Shown piece after piece: positions 8,416 through 18,986 of a DNA stretch of 64,000 bases (positions are counted from its first letter, which is position 1; each line of letters begins with the position of its first letter). Location: positions 1-64,000 of the forward strand of contig NZ_JABXKQ010000084.1 in assembly GCF_017114945.1 (NCBI RefSeq), read 5' to 3'. Source of the stretch: Nostoc sp. JL34 (GTDB lineage: Bacteria; Cyanobacteriota; Cyanobacteriia; Cyanobacteriales; Nostocaceae). The notes beneath the pieces are model-generated. The model did not search any database and was not told the DNA's origin. It saw only the letters and a list, made by a program, of their open reading frames with translations. The position numbers were made by a program, and so were the translations under genes.

Positions 8416-9585
8416 ATGACGAATAGACCTCCTTCCGAACCGGAGTCATCCCAAAGAACTGCCCTTGGCTTTGATGAATTTATAGCCATTCTGGTTGCCT
8501 TCACCACTATCGGAGCGATTCTTTTTTGGTCATTGTCCCGCAGGGATTCTAGCTGGAACTTAAACGGGCTGCTGTCGCCTTCTTCCACTCCGTCTGCTAG
8601 TGTTCAACCAAATCAGGTATTGCCCTACCCTACTCCCAAGGTAGAACCAAATGCAGTCCCCAACAAGGCTTTGCCCTCTTCTCCACCTGAGGCTGTTGTT
8701 GAACCCCAGACACCTTCACTCCCCACGAACAGCGCAACTCCTTCCCCCGCAGTGTTGCCATCTGCTCAGGTAATCCCAACTCAATCTCCACAACCACAGA
8801 CGCCTGTATCCCCTTCAACAGGTGTTGAGTCATCAATTACATCATTAGCATTGCCTTTAGTAACTCCGGCAAAACAAAAATCAATTATTCCGCCGCCAAT
8901 TGCATTTAACGATGTGCCCAATAACTTTTGGGGTCGGCGTTTTATAGACGTTCTTTCTTCCCGTAGTATTCTCAAAGGGTTTCCTGATTATTCTTTTAGA
9001 CCAAATCAGCCTGTAAACCGCGCCGAATTTGCTGCCATACTGCAAAAAGCCTTTGACCAAGAACCATCTAAAACTGCGATCGCATTTCAAGATGTACCAG
9101 CAAAATTCTGGGCAAGTCCAGCAATTGACCAAGCCATCAATGCCGGATTTCTCAAAGGCTACCCGAAAAAAACCTTTAAACCACAACAAAATATTTCACG
9201 AGTGCAAGTTTTAGTTGCCCTTGTCAGTGGGTTGAATTTGAAAGCACCCACTTCTCCAAATCAGATTTTAAGTGTCTATAAAGATGCTAAAGATATTCCA
9301 AACTATGCTATTGGCAAAATAGCCGCTGCTACAACTAATGGTCTGGTAGTTAACTATCCAAATCCACAAGTCCTTGATCCCAACAAAGTAGCTAGTCGGG
9401 CTGAAGTAGCGGCGATGATTCATCAAGCTTTAGTAAAACGCGGCAAGTTGGAGGCAATTCCATCTCAAAATATAGTGCGTAGGCGTAACCCGCCGCAGAC
9501 ATCGCGTAGCGTGTCTCCAGTCCCTTCACTCGCTCCAAAGCCGAACCTAAAAGGTAACTTGTCCGCAGGAAGCCCGTCTCAGTGA
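8416..9585 (+). CDS. S-layer homology (SLH) domain protein
   Basis: A 389-residue protein with one hydrophobic segment at about residues 22-42, a long Pro/Ser/Thr-rich spacer (about 50-160), and three consecutive SLH repeats (about 165-340) typified by FNDVPNNFWGRRFID, FQDVPAKFWASPAID and YKDAKDIPNYAIG, each with the DxxxNRAEFA-type helix. SLH modules bind secondary cell-wall polymers or peptidoglycan. In cyanobacteria they occur in envelope-anchoring proteins. The C-terminus is basic and Pro-rich. There is no porin-like barrel after the SLH repeats, so this is an anchor without an obvious cargo domain. Confidence 0.88.
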   Translation: MTNRPPSEPESSQRTALGFDEFIAILVAFTTIGAILFWSLSRRDSSWNLNGLLSPSSTPSASVQPNQVLPYPTPKVEPNAVPNKALPSSPPEAVVEPQTPSLPTNSATPSPAVLPSAQVIPTQSPQPQTPVSPSTGVESSITSLALPLVTPAKQKSIIPPPIAFNDVPNNFWGRRFIDVLSSRSILKGFPDYSFRPNQPVNRAEFAAILQKAFDQEPSKTAIAFQDVPAKFWASPAIDQAINAGFLKGYPKKTFKPQQNISRVQVLVALVSGLNLKAPTSPNQILSVYKDAKDIPNYAIGKIAAATTNGLVVNYPNPQVLDPNKVASRAEVAAMIHQALVKRGKLEAIPSQNIVRRRNPPQTSRSVSPVPSLAPKPNLKGNLSAGSPSQ

Positions 9586-9592
9586 GTATTTT

Positions 9593-9682
9593 AGATTTTT
9601 AATTAAAAATTGGGATGCTCAACCCCCTGCGGGGAAATTCAAAATTCAAAATTAGAGACTTAAAATTAAAAATCTTTTTTTG
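9593..9682 (+). terminator. Stem-loop plus T-tract after the SLH gene
   Basis: The arms AGATTTTTAATT (9593-9604) and AATTAAAAATCT (9664-9675) are perfect complements and are followed by a run of T. The loop contains AAATTCAAAATTCAAAATT, a common cyanobacterial intergenic repeat. The structure separates two convergent genes. Confidence 0.5.
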
Positions 9683-9738
9683 AATTTTGAATTAGAGCAT
9701 TCGCGCAGCTTCTTTGCAGGGGAAGCGATAGTCAGATA

Positions 9739-10176
9739 TTAAGCTTCTGGAATTTGCTTACCAACCACTTGTGATTTCAGAGTGGTGATTTCACTAGTTA
9801 ACTCTTTCCTGGTTGAGGCTTTGAGTAAATAGCGGTAAACAAACCAGGCAGAATAACCAATACCGATCAACTCAAAAGTAGGTGCTACCAAGGGGATATC
9901 ATTCAAAGCATCTAATATTGCCAAGAGTACCTTAACCCCAACAATCGCTCCCACAATTAAACCAACAGTTACCAGGGGTTGCTTATATTGATTAAAAAAG
10001 CCTCCCAGATATTCTGGTAATGTTGCTAAAAAGGTAGAAATTTGTTCCCCATATTTTAGCCATTCGTCTTGAGACTGTGCGGGAGGCTGAAGTTTGGTGA
10101 TAGTTCCGGTTTGGCTATTGATCTCTGCCACTGTAGTCTCTTTGGATGCGGTTTCCGTAAATTCTTGTTCTGGCAT
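9739..10176 (-). CDS. CAAD / CURT1-type thylakoid membrane protein
   Basis: A 145-residue protein with a polar N-terminus, two closely spaced hydrophobic segments (QPLVTVGLIVGAIVGVKVLLAIL and PTFELIGIGYSAWFVYRYLL), and an amphipathic C-terminal helix. This is the layout of the CAAD domain, shared by CURT1 proteins that curve thylakoid membranes and by membrane-tethered cyanobacterial tRNA synthetases. Here it stands alone. An ATG at 10188 is possible, but the ATG at 10176 has a GGAG 5 nt upstream and is preferred. Confidence 0.85.
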   Translation of the reverse strand: MPEQEFTETASKETTVAEINSQTGTITKLQPPAQSQDEWLKYGEQISTFLATLPEYLGGFFNQYKQPLVTVGLIVGAIVGVKVLLAILDALNDIPLVAPTFELIGIGYSAWFVYRYLLKASTRKELTSEITTLKSQVVGKQIPEA

Positions 10177-10369
10177 TTTCACTCCCATAAATTTGACAGT
10201 TGAGTTTTTCTAATCTGGATAATTACAACCAAAAGGCTGTTGATTAGGTAATGTACAAGTGCATCATTACAATTGGGTAAAGGGCACAAAAGGGTTTTGG
10301 TGTCCTATAACCATAATTGCCCCGTAATATCTACTGCATCAACTACAAGGTAGACAGTCAGTAGGAGGA

Positions 10370-10425
10370 TAGAACTCAGAAGGCAGCAAGATGTATTATA
10401 ATCAACCATCTGAGTTCTATTTTTT
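10370..10425 (+). terminator. Orphan rho-independent terminator
   Basis: The arms TAGAACTCAGA (10370-10380) and TCTGAGTTCTA (10409-10419) are perfect and are followed directly by TTTTTT. No + strand gene precedes it for more than 700 bp; the nearest upstream gene is on the other strand. It may end an unannotated small RNA that starts between about 10200 and 10350. Confidence 0.6.
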
Positions 10426-11136
10426 GGAATCAACTGGAATCCTCAGGTTGTGATTATCCCATTCCGTGTCATTTGCTCATAATCGTACTAAATCTAAGTA
10501 CAAATCATGCAAAAATCAGTCCACCTCTCATTTATATAAGCCTAGAAGCGGATTTCATCTGATATTAAAGCTATCTTAAGCCGCGTTCGTCAATTAACCC
10601 ATTCGTATTGATATTAATACGTAATAAAAGTTTTTGTGTATTCATATAGACTAGACTTTTAATCTATTTTATGATAGAGATGCCTGGAGAGCAGGGGGAG
10701 AAGAATTAATAACCAATGCCCAATGCCCAATGCCCCATACCCAATACCCAAGCAACTTCAAACCTTTTGTTTTTTTCCTGATTGTATTAATTTCATAAGG
10801 AAGCAGTAAGGTAGAGTAGTGGCGTACCTGATGGCAAGAACTCATTGCTATCAACTGCAAGAAGTGTGGTAAGGAAAAAACGCTCTCAGGCGGGTCTTTA
10901 GTGAAGGGAACTATTCGTTGCTGCTGAAAAAAGTGAATTCTGCTGATTTAGTAATTGTACTTATTAATGTTGCTATAAAAAGCACTCTCATAGTATAGAC
11001 TATGCTAATTATTTAGTAAGAAATGATTTGCTCTTGCTATAAAAGAAGATAATGTAGATGTTAAAGACTAATTGAAGTGTTTGTACAAGCTAGACTAATT
11101 TGGTGATTTTTGCGGGAAGGCAAGGAGGTTTGAGAA
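10426..11136. other. Long intergenic region with heptamer repeat
   Basis: No supported gene. A CAATGCC/CCATACC heptamer repeat lies at about 10711-10750. The last 150 bp are AT-rich and presumably hold the promoter of the following kinase gene, which has a strong AAGGAGGT ribosome site at about 11122. Confidence 0.5.
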
Positions 11137-12861
11137 ATGCCAACTCAAAAGCCAACCCCTAACGACAGCAGTTCAGAAAGCAAAAAAGTGTCAGCCGAAG
11201 AGCCATCGACAGACGAACTCCCAACCATAGAATTTCCCTCACGAGGGAAACTCAAAGCTAGTTCTTGGCGTATCCATCAAAAAATTGGCTATGGGTACTT
11301 TGTAGCTATCGGAATTGGCTTTTTTGGCTCACTGACTGGATTAGTGATCGCCAATTACTACCGGGGAAGGGAAGTTAGACAATTCAATCAAGCCTATGAA
11401 CAAGGGCAACTACTGAGTAATTATAAAGATGCAGTCATCGGGGCGCAATTACATAGTTCTAACCTAGTTGCTGTATTGGAAAATTCACAGCAACTGCAAA
11501 GCAAAAAAGCTGATTTTCTGAAGAATGTTGAAAAAGCCAAGCAACTAGAGTCAAAAATTGGCGGATTTATCGACAGTAAACCTAAAAGACTAGCAGCAAC
11601 AAGTTCGACTTTACAGACGTTATTACTGGATTACAAGACTAATTTAAAAGCTTACGTTGACAAAATCGAGGTTGTCTTACAGAAAATTGACTCTCCAAAA
11701 GTGCAGCCTCAGCAGATTTCCTCTGCCCGATCGCAGTTATTGACAATTATGCGTGGTGAAACAGCCATGCGGCTAGACCAGCTTTCGCAAAACTTGACTA
11801 ACATCCTGCAAACTGCTGAAGATCAAGAGCAAGAAAGGCAAAAAGCGGTTGAGCAGGCAAAAATCGTTGAGCGATTCATCGTGATCTTGAGTATGCTGGT
11901 TTCGGTAGCGATCGCAGCTATTGTAGCTTGGCGTACCAGTCGGGCGATCGCTGAACCAGTTATTACTGTCACCCAAGTCGCTGAACAAGTGGCGAGGAAA
12001 CATAATTTTGATTTGCGAGCGCCCGTCACAACTGAAGATGAAATTGGCCTACTCGCCAAATCTCTAAATCGTCTGATTGAGCGGGTATCTGAGCGAACAA
12101 AAGAACTACAACAAGCTAAAGAATTAGCCGAAGCAGCTAGCAAGGCAAAAAGCATATTTCTGGCCAATGTCAGCCACGAATTACGCACACCATTAAATGC
12201 TGTCATTGGCTTAAGCCAACTTCTAGAAGACGACGCCACCGATCTTGGTTTATCGGCAGACTTTATCACAGACTTAGAAACAATTAACTCTGCTGGTAAA
12301 CATCTGCTGCATTTGATTAACGAAATCCTCGACTTGTCAAAAATTGAAGCGGGGAAAATGACCCTTTATCCTGAGACATTTGAGATTGCGACGCTGATTC
12401 ATAACGTTGTCCTGACTGTCAAACCAGCTATAGAAAAAAATGCCAATGTTTTAGAAGTGGATTTTGATGAGCAACTTGGTATCATGTACGCCGATCAAAC
12501 CAGGATGCGGCAGGTGTTGTTAAATTTACTCAGCAACGCCAGTAAATTCACCACAAACGGTAAGGTGACGCTGACAGTCAAGAGAGAAAAGGATGAATTT
12601 CGACCGGAGGCTCCTTTGGGGAGCATTACTTTCACCGTTACCGACACTGGTATAGGGATGTCTCACCGTCAACAGCAGCAGTTATTTCAACCTTTTACAC
12701 AAGGAGATACCTCGACTACGAAAAAGTATGGAGGTACGGGACTGGGGTTGGCAATTAGCCGCCACTTTTGCCAGATGATGGGCGGTGAGATTATTGTTAC
12801 AAGTCAGCCAGGAATTGGCTCTACTTTTACTATTCGTCTACCAATGACTGTGCAAGATTGA
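11137..12861 (+). CDS. Membrane histidine kinase (HAMP-HisKA-HATPase)
   Basis: A 574-residue hybrid-type sensor kinase without receiver domain. A first membrane helix (about 54-78) and a second (about 248-266) enclose a helical extracytoplasmic sensor of about 170 residues. A HAMP linker (about 268-320) and coiled coil lead to the H-box [13 protein letters not shown] with His347. The ATPase domain has all boxes: N (NLLSNASKF), G1 (DTGIGM), F (FQPFTQGD) and G2 (GGTGLGLAI). The start is fixed by AAGGAGGT 7 nt upstream. No cognate regulator is adjacent, which is usual in cyanobacteria. Confidence 0.93.
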   Translation: MPTQKPTPNDSSSESKKVSAEEPSTDELPTIEFPSRGKLKASSWRIHQKIGYGYFVAIGIGFFGSLTGLVIANYYRGREVRQFNQAYEQGQLLSNYKDAVIGAQLHSSNLVAVLENSQQLQSKKADFLKNVEKAKQLESKIGGFIDSKPKRLAATSSTLQTLLLDYKTNLKAYVDKIEVVLQKIDSPKVQPQQISSARSQLLTIMRGETAMRLDQLSQNLTNILQTAEDQEQERQKAVEQAKIVERFIVILSMLVSVAIAAIVAWRTSRAIAEPVITVTQVAEQVARKHNFDLRAPVTTEDEIGLLAKSLNRLIERVSERTKELQQAKELAEAASKAKSIFLANVSHELRTPLNAVIGLSQLLEDDATDLGLSADFITDLETINSAGKHLLHLINEILDLSKIEAGKMTLYPETFEIATLIHNVVLTVKPAIEKNANVLEVDFDEQLGIMYADQTRMRQVLLNLLSNASKFTTNGKVTLTVKREKDEFRPEAPLGSITFTVTDTGIGMSHRQQQQLFQPFTQGDTSTTKKYGGTGLGLAISRHFCQMMGGEIIVTSQPGIGSTFTIRLPMTVQD

Positions 12862-12895
12862 AGGAGACAGGATTTAAGGTAAAATCGGCGGTTAT

Positions 12896-12918
12896 AAACC
12901 GCGTCTACACGCGGCTTT
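12896..12918 (+). terminator. GC-rich hairpin after the kinase gene
   Basis: CCGCGT and ACGCGG pair around CTAC, inside a repeat type common in cyanobacterial intergenic DNA. It lacks a clear U-tract, so termination is only likely. The rest of 12862-13169 shows no gene. Confidence 0.4.
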
Positions 12919-13169
12919 CAAACACTCAATGTTTCCTACAGCCTGGTCTATTTACCTGAAAATAGCTGTAACAGGAGATGATAAGAGCAAGCAGAGAATG
13001 CTTGTCAGTACTGGCTTCTAGGTTAAACTGACACCAGTGAACTTCTGTGTGCCCCGACAAAAGGCTTATATCCATAAAATTCTCTAACTCTGATACCATT
13101 TTCTGTAATTTCCTGCTTGCTAAAAAAATTAGTCGAATAGAATTAAGTACTTAGATAAGGAAGAGTGAA

Positions 13170-13607
13170 ATGGGACTTAGCGAAGGACTTTTGAATCCGA
13201 CCAAAAAGGCTATGGTGATAGATGACTGTTGCAACATGATAGAAAGACAGCTTGCATCCAAGTCAGGGATGAGCGGCATTGCTATAAAAACTGCCTTCGC
13301 CGCCCTGAAGGGGGTCAAGCCAGGGTATATCCCATACGTAGTTGAGCAGATCCTGCCGCAGTGCTTCACAGCACTTGATCCTATGTGGAGTGAAGGCGTA
13401 GAGAAAGGCAACCCAATTGAACACCTGAGTGCAAATCGCTCTCATACGGCAGATGCGCTACTGGGTGTCACGGATGCGAGAGTCAAGAATGCAAAGCGCC
13501 AAATCGTGCGAGGAACCTATGAAAAACTTCGCGGTTCAGCCAAAAAGCACGTAGAAGAAGCGGTGCCAGACTTAGCCAAAGTCATCGATAATTACACTAA
13601 GGTCTGA
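13170..13607 (+). CDS. Conserved hypothetical protein
   Basis: A 145-residue soluble, mostly helical, basic protein with a well-formed start (AGGAAG about 7 nt before the ATG). It contains no catalytic motif I recognise. It resembles a family of small cyanobacterial and actinobacterial proteins of unknown function, possibly the one named DUF6918, but I am not certain of that name. It is not in an operon with the next gene, which is convergent. Confidence 0.75.
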   Translation: MGLSEGLLNPTKKAMVIDDCCNMIERQLASKSGMSGIAIKTAFAALKGVKPGYIPYVVEQILPQCFTALDPMWSEGVEKGNPIEHLSANRSHTADALLGVTDARVKNAKRQIVRGTYEKLRGSAKKHVEEAVPDLAKVIDNYTKV

Positions 13608-13632
13608 GCCAGAAGGGAAGAATCACAATAAA

Positions 13633-13670
13633 CGTATGCCGCCGTTCGATGCGTCGGTGGCTGGCATACG
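13633..13670. terminator. Bidirectional hairpin between convergent genes
   Basis: Perfect 8-bp arms CGTATGCC (13633-13640) and GGCATACG (13663-13670), with further pairing inside, lie midway in the 77-bp gap between two convergent genes. The position suggests a shared terminator. Confidence 0.6.
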
Positions 13671-13684
13671 GGGCAGATATTTAT

Positions 13685-14353
13685 TTAAGCATTTGCGCCC
13701 AGAATAGAAGAGTCATACTGCTGTAGCAAATCTTCTGGATCATTGTAAATTGCGATCGCTCCCGACAGTTGTTCATCGCTAAAGCCACCGCAGCGCAAAG
13801 CAATCACACCTACCCCTGCTTTGCCGGCAGACTCAATATCGTAGGGCGAATCTCCTAGCATCACGACTTTTTCAGGAGTCATTTGCCCTTTGTTCAAGGC
13901 AGCTTCTACAATGTCAGGAGCAGGTTTAGATGCTTCGGCATCATCGGATGTAGTTACTTCCGATAGCAAATCATCTACTTGGGCAATTTTGAGCATGATC
14001 TCAAGTTCTTCAGAACTGGCTGAACTAGCGACAACCAGATGCAAGCCCGATTTTTGCATCTTTAATATTAAGTTTCTGCTCCCATTAGCAGCAGTTATTT
14101 TCGGTATATATTTGTCAAATAATAGTTCTTTGCGTAGTTTAGCGATCGCTTTGCCAGTTCCTTCTTCACCATTTAATTCTGGCACTACTTTGGGAATAAG
14201 TTGATCTCCACCCATGCCCATAAGTGGTCTAACTTTTTCAAATGGCACTTCCAAATCATAAGCTGCAAATGCCTCTACCCAGGTATTTGCATGAATATCA
14301 TTACTTAAAACTAGTGTGCCATCAATATCTAAAATCACCCCTTCTAATGCCAT
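13685..14353 (-). CDS. HAD-superfamily phosphatase (phosphoglycolate phosphatase-like)
   Basis: A 222-residue soluble hydrolase. Motif I is DIDGTLV at residues 9-15, motif II is the VASSAS segment near residue 109, motif III the Lys in EASKPAPDI, and motif IV GDSPYDIESAGKAG near 169. The helical cap between motifs I and II (C1 type) places it with phosphoglycolate phosphatase and beta-phosphoglucomutase. The exact substrate cannot be read from sequence. GAGG stands about 7 nt before the ATG. Confidence 0.88.
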   Translation of the reverse strand: MALEGVILDIDGTLVLSNDIHANTWVEAFAAYDLEVPFEKVRPLMGMGGDQLIPKVVPELNGEEGTGKAIAKLRKELLFDKYIPKITAANGSRNLILKMQKSGLHLVVASSASSEELEIMLKIAQVDDLLSEVTTSDDAEASKPAPDIVEAALNKGQMTPEKVVMLGDSPYDIESAGKAGVGVIALRCGGFSDEQLSGAIAIYNDPEDLLQQYDSSILGANA

Positions 14354-14541
14354 GAAAAACCTCGGCTGACGTTTTGTTTCATAGCTGATGATGGCATGGC
14401 AAATAATTTACTTCATCGTCCTATGAGAGGAGAAGGGGGTTAGAGAAGAGATGGCGATCGCTCTGGCTCACATTCGGGTTATTCTGCAACGCCTCATGTA
14501 CTCACTTGCAAGCCTACAAAATTTGTGAAAGCGTTATCTAT

Positions 14542-17500
14542 TTATCTCCTAGCCTGATAATTTAGGATTACTAACCAACGTTCGGCAATACTTTTAAAAG
14601 TTGCAGCTTCGTGACTAAAGCTTTCTGAGGGTAAGCTTACCGACAAAGAGCGCAGGGCAATTATTAACTCATCAAGCAATTCGCACTGTCGGTCTACTAA
14701 CGTAATATCCAAAGCAGTTTGTACTTCTTGGCTAATTTGCAAAAATAGGGGTAATACAGAGTTAATAGCTTTTGGCAATGGCGAAGGCATCCAAGCTAAC
14801 TGATTGGAAACGGTAGCTATGTCTTCAATCGTCTGACAAGAATTAAGTGCATCCATAGCAACAATAATTAAATCATTAATAGCAGCGCTTTTTCTGGGAG
14901 TGGAGTTGATGAGATATCCAACAGCTACGCGAGCATCAGCCAAATTTCCATCATAGGCTTCTATTATTAACTCTAAAGTCCGCTGGAAGTGGAGTTTATC
15001 TAAAGGATAGCTGGGTACTACTGGCACAGGAATAATAGAGCATAATAGTGTTACTATTGCAGGAATTAAAGGTAACCACCAACCTAATATCAAAGCCATG
15101 TAACAACCACCAGCAAGACAAATTATTGCTATAAAGATACTGGGGGTTGACAGTTGCAAAGAACGCAATCTCCATAACACTAAACTAATACTTGCTCCCA
15201 CGGCTGACCAGGCGAAGATCCACAACCATTCCATTGGCTCAGACCAGGTTTTGATTAAAGGTCGCTTATCTATTACTGCACCAAGGATCTGGCTGACCAT
15301 GTGAGCTTGTACCAGTACTCCTGGCATTTGCTCATATAAAGGAATGCCATAAGGTGTAGACCAGGTGTCTGGAGAACCCCCCTTTGCAGTCACACCAATG
15401 AGAACAATCCGGTTTTTGATGGCATTGGGGTTAATTGGACTAGATAAAAATTGCGTTAGCTTTACCTGTTCGGCTATTTCTTTTGAAGAACGATAGTTGA
15501 GTAAGATTTGACCGCCATTGGCATCGATATTGTAACTGGTACGAGACGAAAGGTTTTGAAAAATAGTCTTACCCAACTGCAAATTTCCTTCAGAGGTGAA
15601 CTTTGTTTGAATTCCTAAAGGGCGCAGATAAAGGGATGCTAGTTGTAAACTGAAGGAATATGGAGCAGAACACAATGATGTCGCCTCTTGGTTCATAAAG
15701 AGAAGATGCCGACGTATTACTCCATCGCGATCGTGAATAAAGTCACTGAATCCCAGATTTGCTGGAGGGATTTCTGGTGGCGGCTTAATGCCTTTGATAT
15801 TTCCTGAGCGATCGCTCCCCTTGCATACGCCAACCAAGTTCTGAGTTTGCTGGAGACGAGTAATTAAATCTGGCTCTTTGACCTTAAAATCACGGTAGAT
15901 ATATAAGCCGATCACTCTGGGTTTATACTGTTTTAGTTTTGCCAGTAGTTTGTTGAGAGATTTTTCGGAAATGGAAGCTCCGATCAAGGACTCGCCATTT
16001 TGTCTTTGAATGGCTAAATCTTCATCGTCAATTGTGATTACCAGCAGACGCGGATCAAATCCCTCAGCAGGACGCGATCGCATTATCTGATCATAAGCTG
16101 CTAATTCCAAAGGTTGTAGCAAGCCATAAAGACGTAAGACAGAAACACAGCCTGTAATGCTTACAGCTTTAATCAAGATCATTAATATTACCCACTTAAT
16201 CTTAATTTTCTGCTCTAGAGGTTCCCGTTTTGCTTGCTGTTGAGCTGTTGTCAATATCTCGTTTGCATTTACTACACGAGTGAGTCTATCTTCACTAAGC
16301 TTACGTCGTGTTCTTTCTTTTTCAAGCTGTGTAACTAATGTCTCTCCCTGTTGTTGGCGAATCAGAGATACTAAATAATCATGCACCAGTTGATAACGGT
16401 CAGATGGAGATTCTGGTAGCAGCAAGACTAACCTTGATGCCACAAAAATCTCTAACACCAAATCCAGTTTATCGGCTTCTACTACCAAATCTGCTACTAA
16501 TTCAGCACGAGTCTTCAGGGGACGAGTACCATTTTCATCTGTGAGTAAATATAAAACCAGTCGTGCAACACGTTCATGTTCAGCACCACAATCTGTAATT
16601 ACTTCTTTTAAAAATCGCTCAACCAGTTTTTCTTTAGTACCAAACTGACGATACTTATCTAAAGTTGTAATTCTATCAGTTTGCAGTTGCATCCCCACAA
16701 TTTGTAACTCAATCGGGCGTACCTCACCCAATTCACCTGCTAAATCCCGCACTAATTCATCAATCAGTACAGGCTCTAAGTAAAAGTGAGAGCGTTCTGT
16801 TAAACTCTGCACAACTGCTTTAGCATCGTCTGGCGAAAAGTTACCCAAATAATAGCGAATATTTTTATCGAGAATATTATTATTAATTGCACTTAAATTA
16901 AACAGACGTTCTAACTCTAATAAATAATGTAAATAATCTTCCCGCAAAGACAGAATTATTTTAACAAAAGGAATATCGAGACAAACGCGCAAAAACTCAT
17001 AAAATGCTCGTCGTTGACCTTGGTCTGGATAAACAAAGAAGAACTCCTCAAACTGGTCAAACATTAAAACCGTCAACAAATTCCGGTCAGCATTTCTCCG
17101 TAATTGTTCTAAAATAGCCGCGGAAGAATCAAGATTAGCAAATAATTCCTTACCTCTAACTTCCTCAAAAGCCGTAGCCAAACTCCGCCCCAAGATCCCT
17201 ACCCAATCTGTATAAACTCGCAACAAAATGGGTAAACCATCTCGCTCACCAATTGCTTCCTGTTGCAACGCCGGGATTAATCCACCCTGCAAAATTGAGC
17301 TTTTACCCACTCCTGACTGACCATGAATTATAGTCAATTTATGCTCAGTCCCACCAATTCTTTCTCGTAACTGCTTAACATCTTGTCCCCGACCAGAAGC
17401 TGCAATCTCTTCAGCAATGGTTTCAGGATTTTCTATTTGCAACTGTGCAGAATTAATTGCTTGTCGCTGCGGGTTGAGATAAGATGCACCAACAAAAGCG

Positions 17501-18846
17501 CGGAAACCGTACTGTTGTTCAATCTGTAATTGCTCTTGCTTAATATTAAAAGCTTTAAGATATTCACCTTGTTCAAAGTAGAGTAAACGCAACCTTTCTA
17601 ATATAGATATATATAATTGTGGATTGTACTGATGATTACTTTCCTTTTTTGCATTTTTTAAACTATTAATTGCTACTTTATATTGACCTAAACCCTGTTG
17701 AGATTTTGCTAAAATAAACCGATACAACCCAAATTCATCTGATTGAAGATTAGGGATATCAGCTAATATTTGCAATGCTTGCCCCGCAAGTTTACGAGCT
17801 TCTTCCCAGCGTGACTGTTCTAAAGCTACTTCTGCCAAAAAACCATAATCTTTAGCCAACTGCAACGGCGTGCCATAATTTTGATGTAGCAGCAGAGATT
17901 TATCAACAAGGCTTTGCAACTTTGACCATGCTTGTAAACGTCGCAGCACTTCAGCCAGTTTAGTAATGTGTTTTGCAACTAAATCTGAACGTTGTGCTTG
18001 TTCAAAAATTTCAATAGCTTGCTGAAGGTAATTTTTAGACTCTTGCCAATAGCGTTGATTTTCTGTCTGATTTTTTTCAGCTTGGCGGTTATAAACTGAA
18101 GCAATATTAACAAGTAATATACCTTGTCGCTCTAAATAATTACTTTGTCGCCAGAACTCCAAGCTTTGTTGATAATATGTTAAAGCAGAATCTATCTCAT
18201 CATGTAGATAATCATTTAAACCAAGCACAAATTTTAAACTTGCTTGCAGTCCTAGCTTTAATACCTTTTGACGGTTTTGCAAATCTTGACGAGCAGTTTC
18301 TAGTTCCCGGCAAATTTGGGGATTCGGCGTAACATCACCAGCAAAGATTTCATCGCTTTTTTTCTGAAGGAAATTGACTAACTCATCGGTAGGGTTTTCA
18401 AATTCAGTGATAGTTGCCCAATTTTCTAAATCAGTTGCTAATCGAATAAATTTTTGCAGAACTGAATCATTAACCCACAACAATATCGGAAACGGGAAGT
18501 TTTTTCTAAACTCCTCCCGTACTTGGTTAGCTGAAGTCAGAACTGTATCAATATCTTTAACTGACTCCAAACCAAAAATCATTAATGCAGGTGGCTGTTC
18601 ATCTCCCAGTTGTTCGCGTATATTTGTGTAAAGCGTTTTGACTGATGCAGGTAAAGTAATTTCGCGAATGTGTACAGGAGATAATTGGCGCAGGCGTTCT
18701 ACCATGCGCTGACGTAAATCAGTATAGTTACAGCGCAGTAAAATCAGCGAAAATGTTTCTTGAGAAAGGGTAATTGTTCGCACCAGAGTTTGCAATGAAT
18801 GCTCATTGTCAAAGGCTAAATTTTCTGGCTCTTGCTGATTACTCAT
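14542..18846 (-). CDS. TPR-STAND ATPase with C-terminal CHASE2 sensor
   Basis: A 1434-residue signalling protein. Residues 1-170 are an alpha/beta domain I cannot name. Residues about 200-460 are TPR-like helical repeats. Residues about 490-780 are a STAND-type NTPase with P-loop GQSGVGKSS (near 509) and Walker B VLMFDQFEEFF. Then follow a coiled coil, a membrane helix (about 875-900), a CHASE2 domain (about 910-1190) that should face the periplasm, three closely packed membrane helices (about 1200-1275), and a helical C-terminus. CHASE2 is a ligand-sensing module usually fused to kinases or cyclases in cyanobacteria; here the output is a STAND switch. The second P-loop ATPase gene lies upstream on the same strand beyond the 21-bp repeats. 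No ribosome site is seen. Confidence 0.85.
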   Translation of the reverse strand: MSNQQEPENLAFDNEHSLQTLVRTITLSQETFSLILLRCNYTDLRQRMVERLRQLSPVHIREITLPASVKTLYTNIREQLGDEQPPALMIFGLESVKDIDTVLTSANQVREEFRKNFPFPILLWVNDSVLQKFIRLATDLENWATITEFENPTDELVNFLQKKSDEIFAGDVTPNPQICRELETARQDLQNRQKVLKLGLQASLKFVLGLNDYLHDEIDSALTYYQQSLEFWRQSNYLERQGILLVNIASVYNRQAEKNQTENQRYWQESKNYLQQAIEIFEQAQRSDLVAKHITKLAEVLRRLQAWSKLQSLVDKSLLLHQNYGTPLQLAKDYGFLAEVALEQSRWEEARKLAGQALQILADIPNLQSDEFGLYRFILAKSQQGLGQYKVAINSLKNAKKESNHQYNPQLYISILERLRLLYFEQGEYLKAFNIKQEQLQIEQQYGFRAFVGASYLNPQRQAINSAQLQIENPETIAEEIAASGRGQDVKQLRERIGGTEHKLTIIHGQSGVGKSSILQGGLIPALQQEAIGERDGLPILLRVYTDWVGILGRSLATAFEEVRGKELFANLDSSAAILEQLRRNADRNLLTVLMFDQFEEFFFVYPDQGQRRAFYEFLRVCLDIPFVKIILSLREDYLHYLLELERLFNLSAINNNILDKNIRYYLGNFSPDDAKAVVQSLTERSHFYLEPVLIDELVRDLAGELGEVRPIELQIVGMQLQTDRITTLDKYRQFGTKEKLVERFLKEVITDCGAEHERVARLVLYLLTDENGTRPLKTRAELVADLVVEADKLDLVLEIFVASRLVLLLPESPSDRYQLVHDYLVSLIRQQQGETLVTQLEKERTRRKLSEDRLTRVVNANEILTTAQQQAKREPLEQKIKIKWVILMILIKAVSITGCVSVLRLYGLLQPLELAAYDQIMRSRPAEGFDPRLLVITIDDEDLAIQRQNGESLIGASISEKSLNKLLAKLKQYKPRVIGLYIYRDFKVKEPDLITRLQQTQNLVGVCKGSDRSGNIKGIKPPPEIPPANLGFSDFIHDRDGVIRRHLLFMNQEATSLCSAPYSFSLQLASLYLRPLGIQTKFTSEGNLQLGKTIFQNLSSRTSYNIDANGGQILLNYRSSKEIAEQVKLTQFLSSPINPNAIKNRIVLIGVTAKGGSPDTWSTPYGIPLYEQMPGVLVQAHMVSQILGAVIDKRPLIKTWSEPMEWLWIFAWSAVGASISLVLWRLRSLQLSTPSIFIAIICLAGGCYMALILGWWLPLIPAIVTLLCSIIPVPVVPSYPLDKLHFQRTLELIIEAYDGNLADARVAVGYLINSTPRKSAAINDLIIVAMDALNSCQTIEDIATVSNQLAWMPSPLPKAINSVLPLFLQISQEVQTALDITLVDRQCELLDELIIALRSLSVSLPSESFSHEAATFKSIAERWLVILNYQARR

Positions 18847-18986
18847 AACATACAGCAGTTTTCTTTTGCATGAAGTACAAAGCTACGGGTTTTGAGGCAG
18901 GGGGCAGGAGGCAGGGGGGCAGAAAGGATGATGAACGATTTCTGCTAGTTGTAAAAGCTGTAGTTGTGAAGATGACAACTGACACG

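Noticed and set aside
10669-10860. 63-codon - strand frame with a GIGHWALVI-like segment
   Set aside because: It translates the CAATGCC heptamer repeat family; there is no ribosome site and no protein family.
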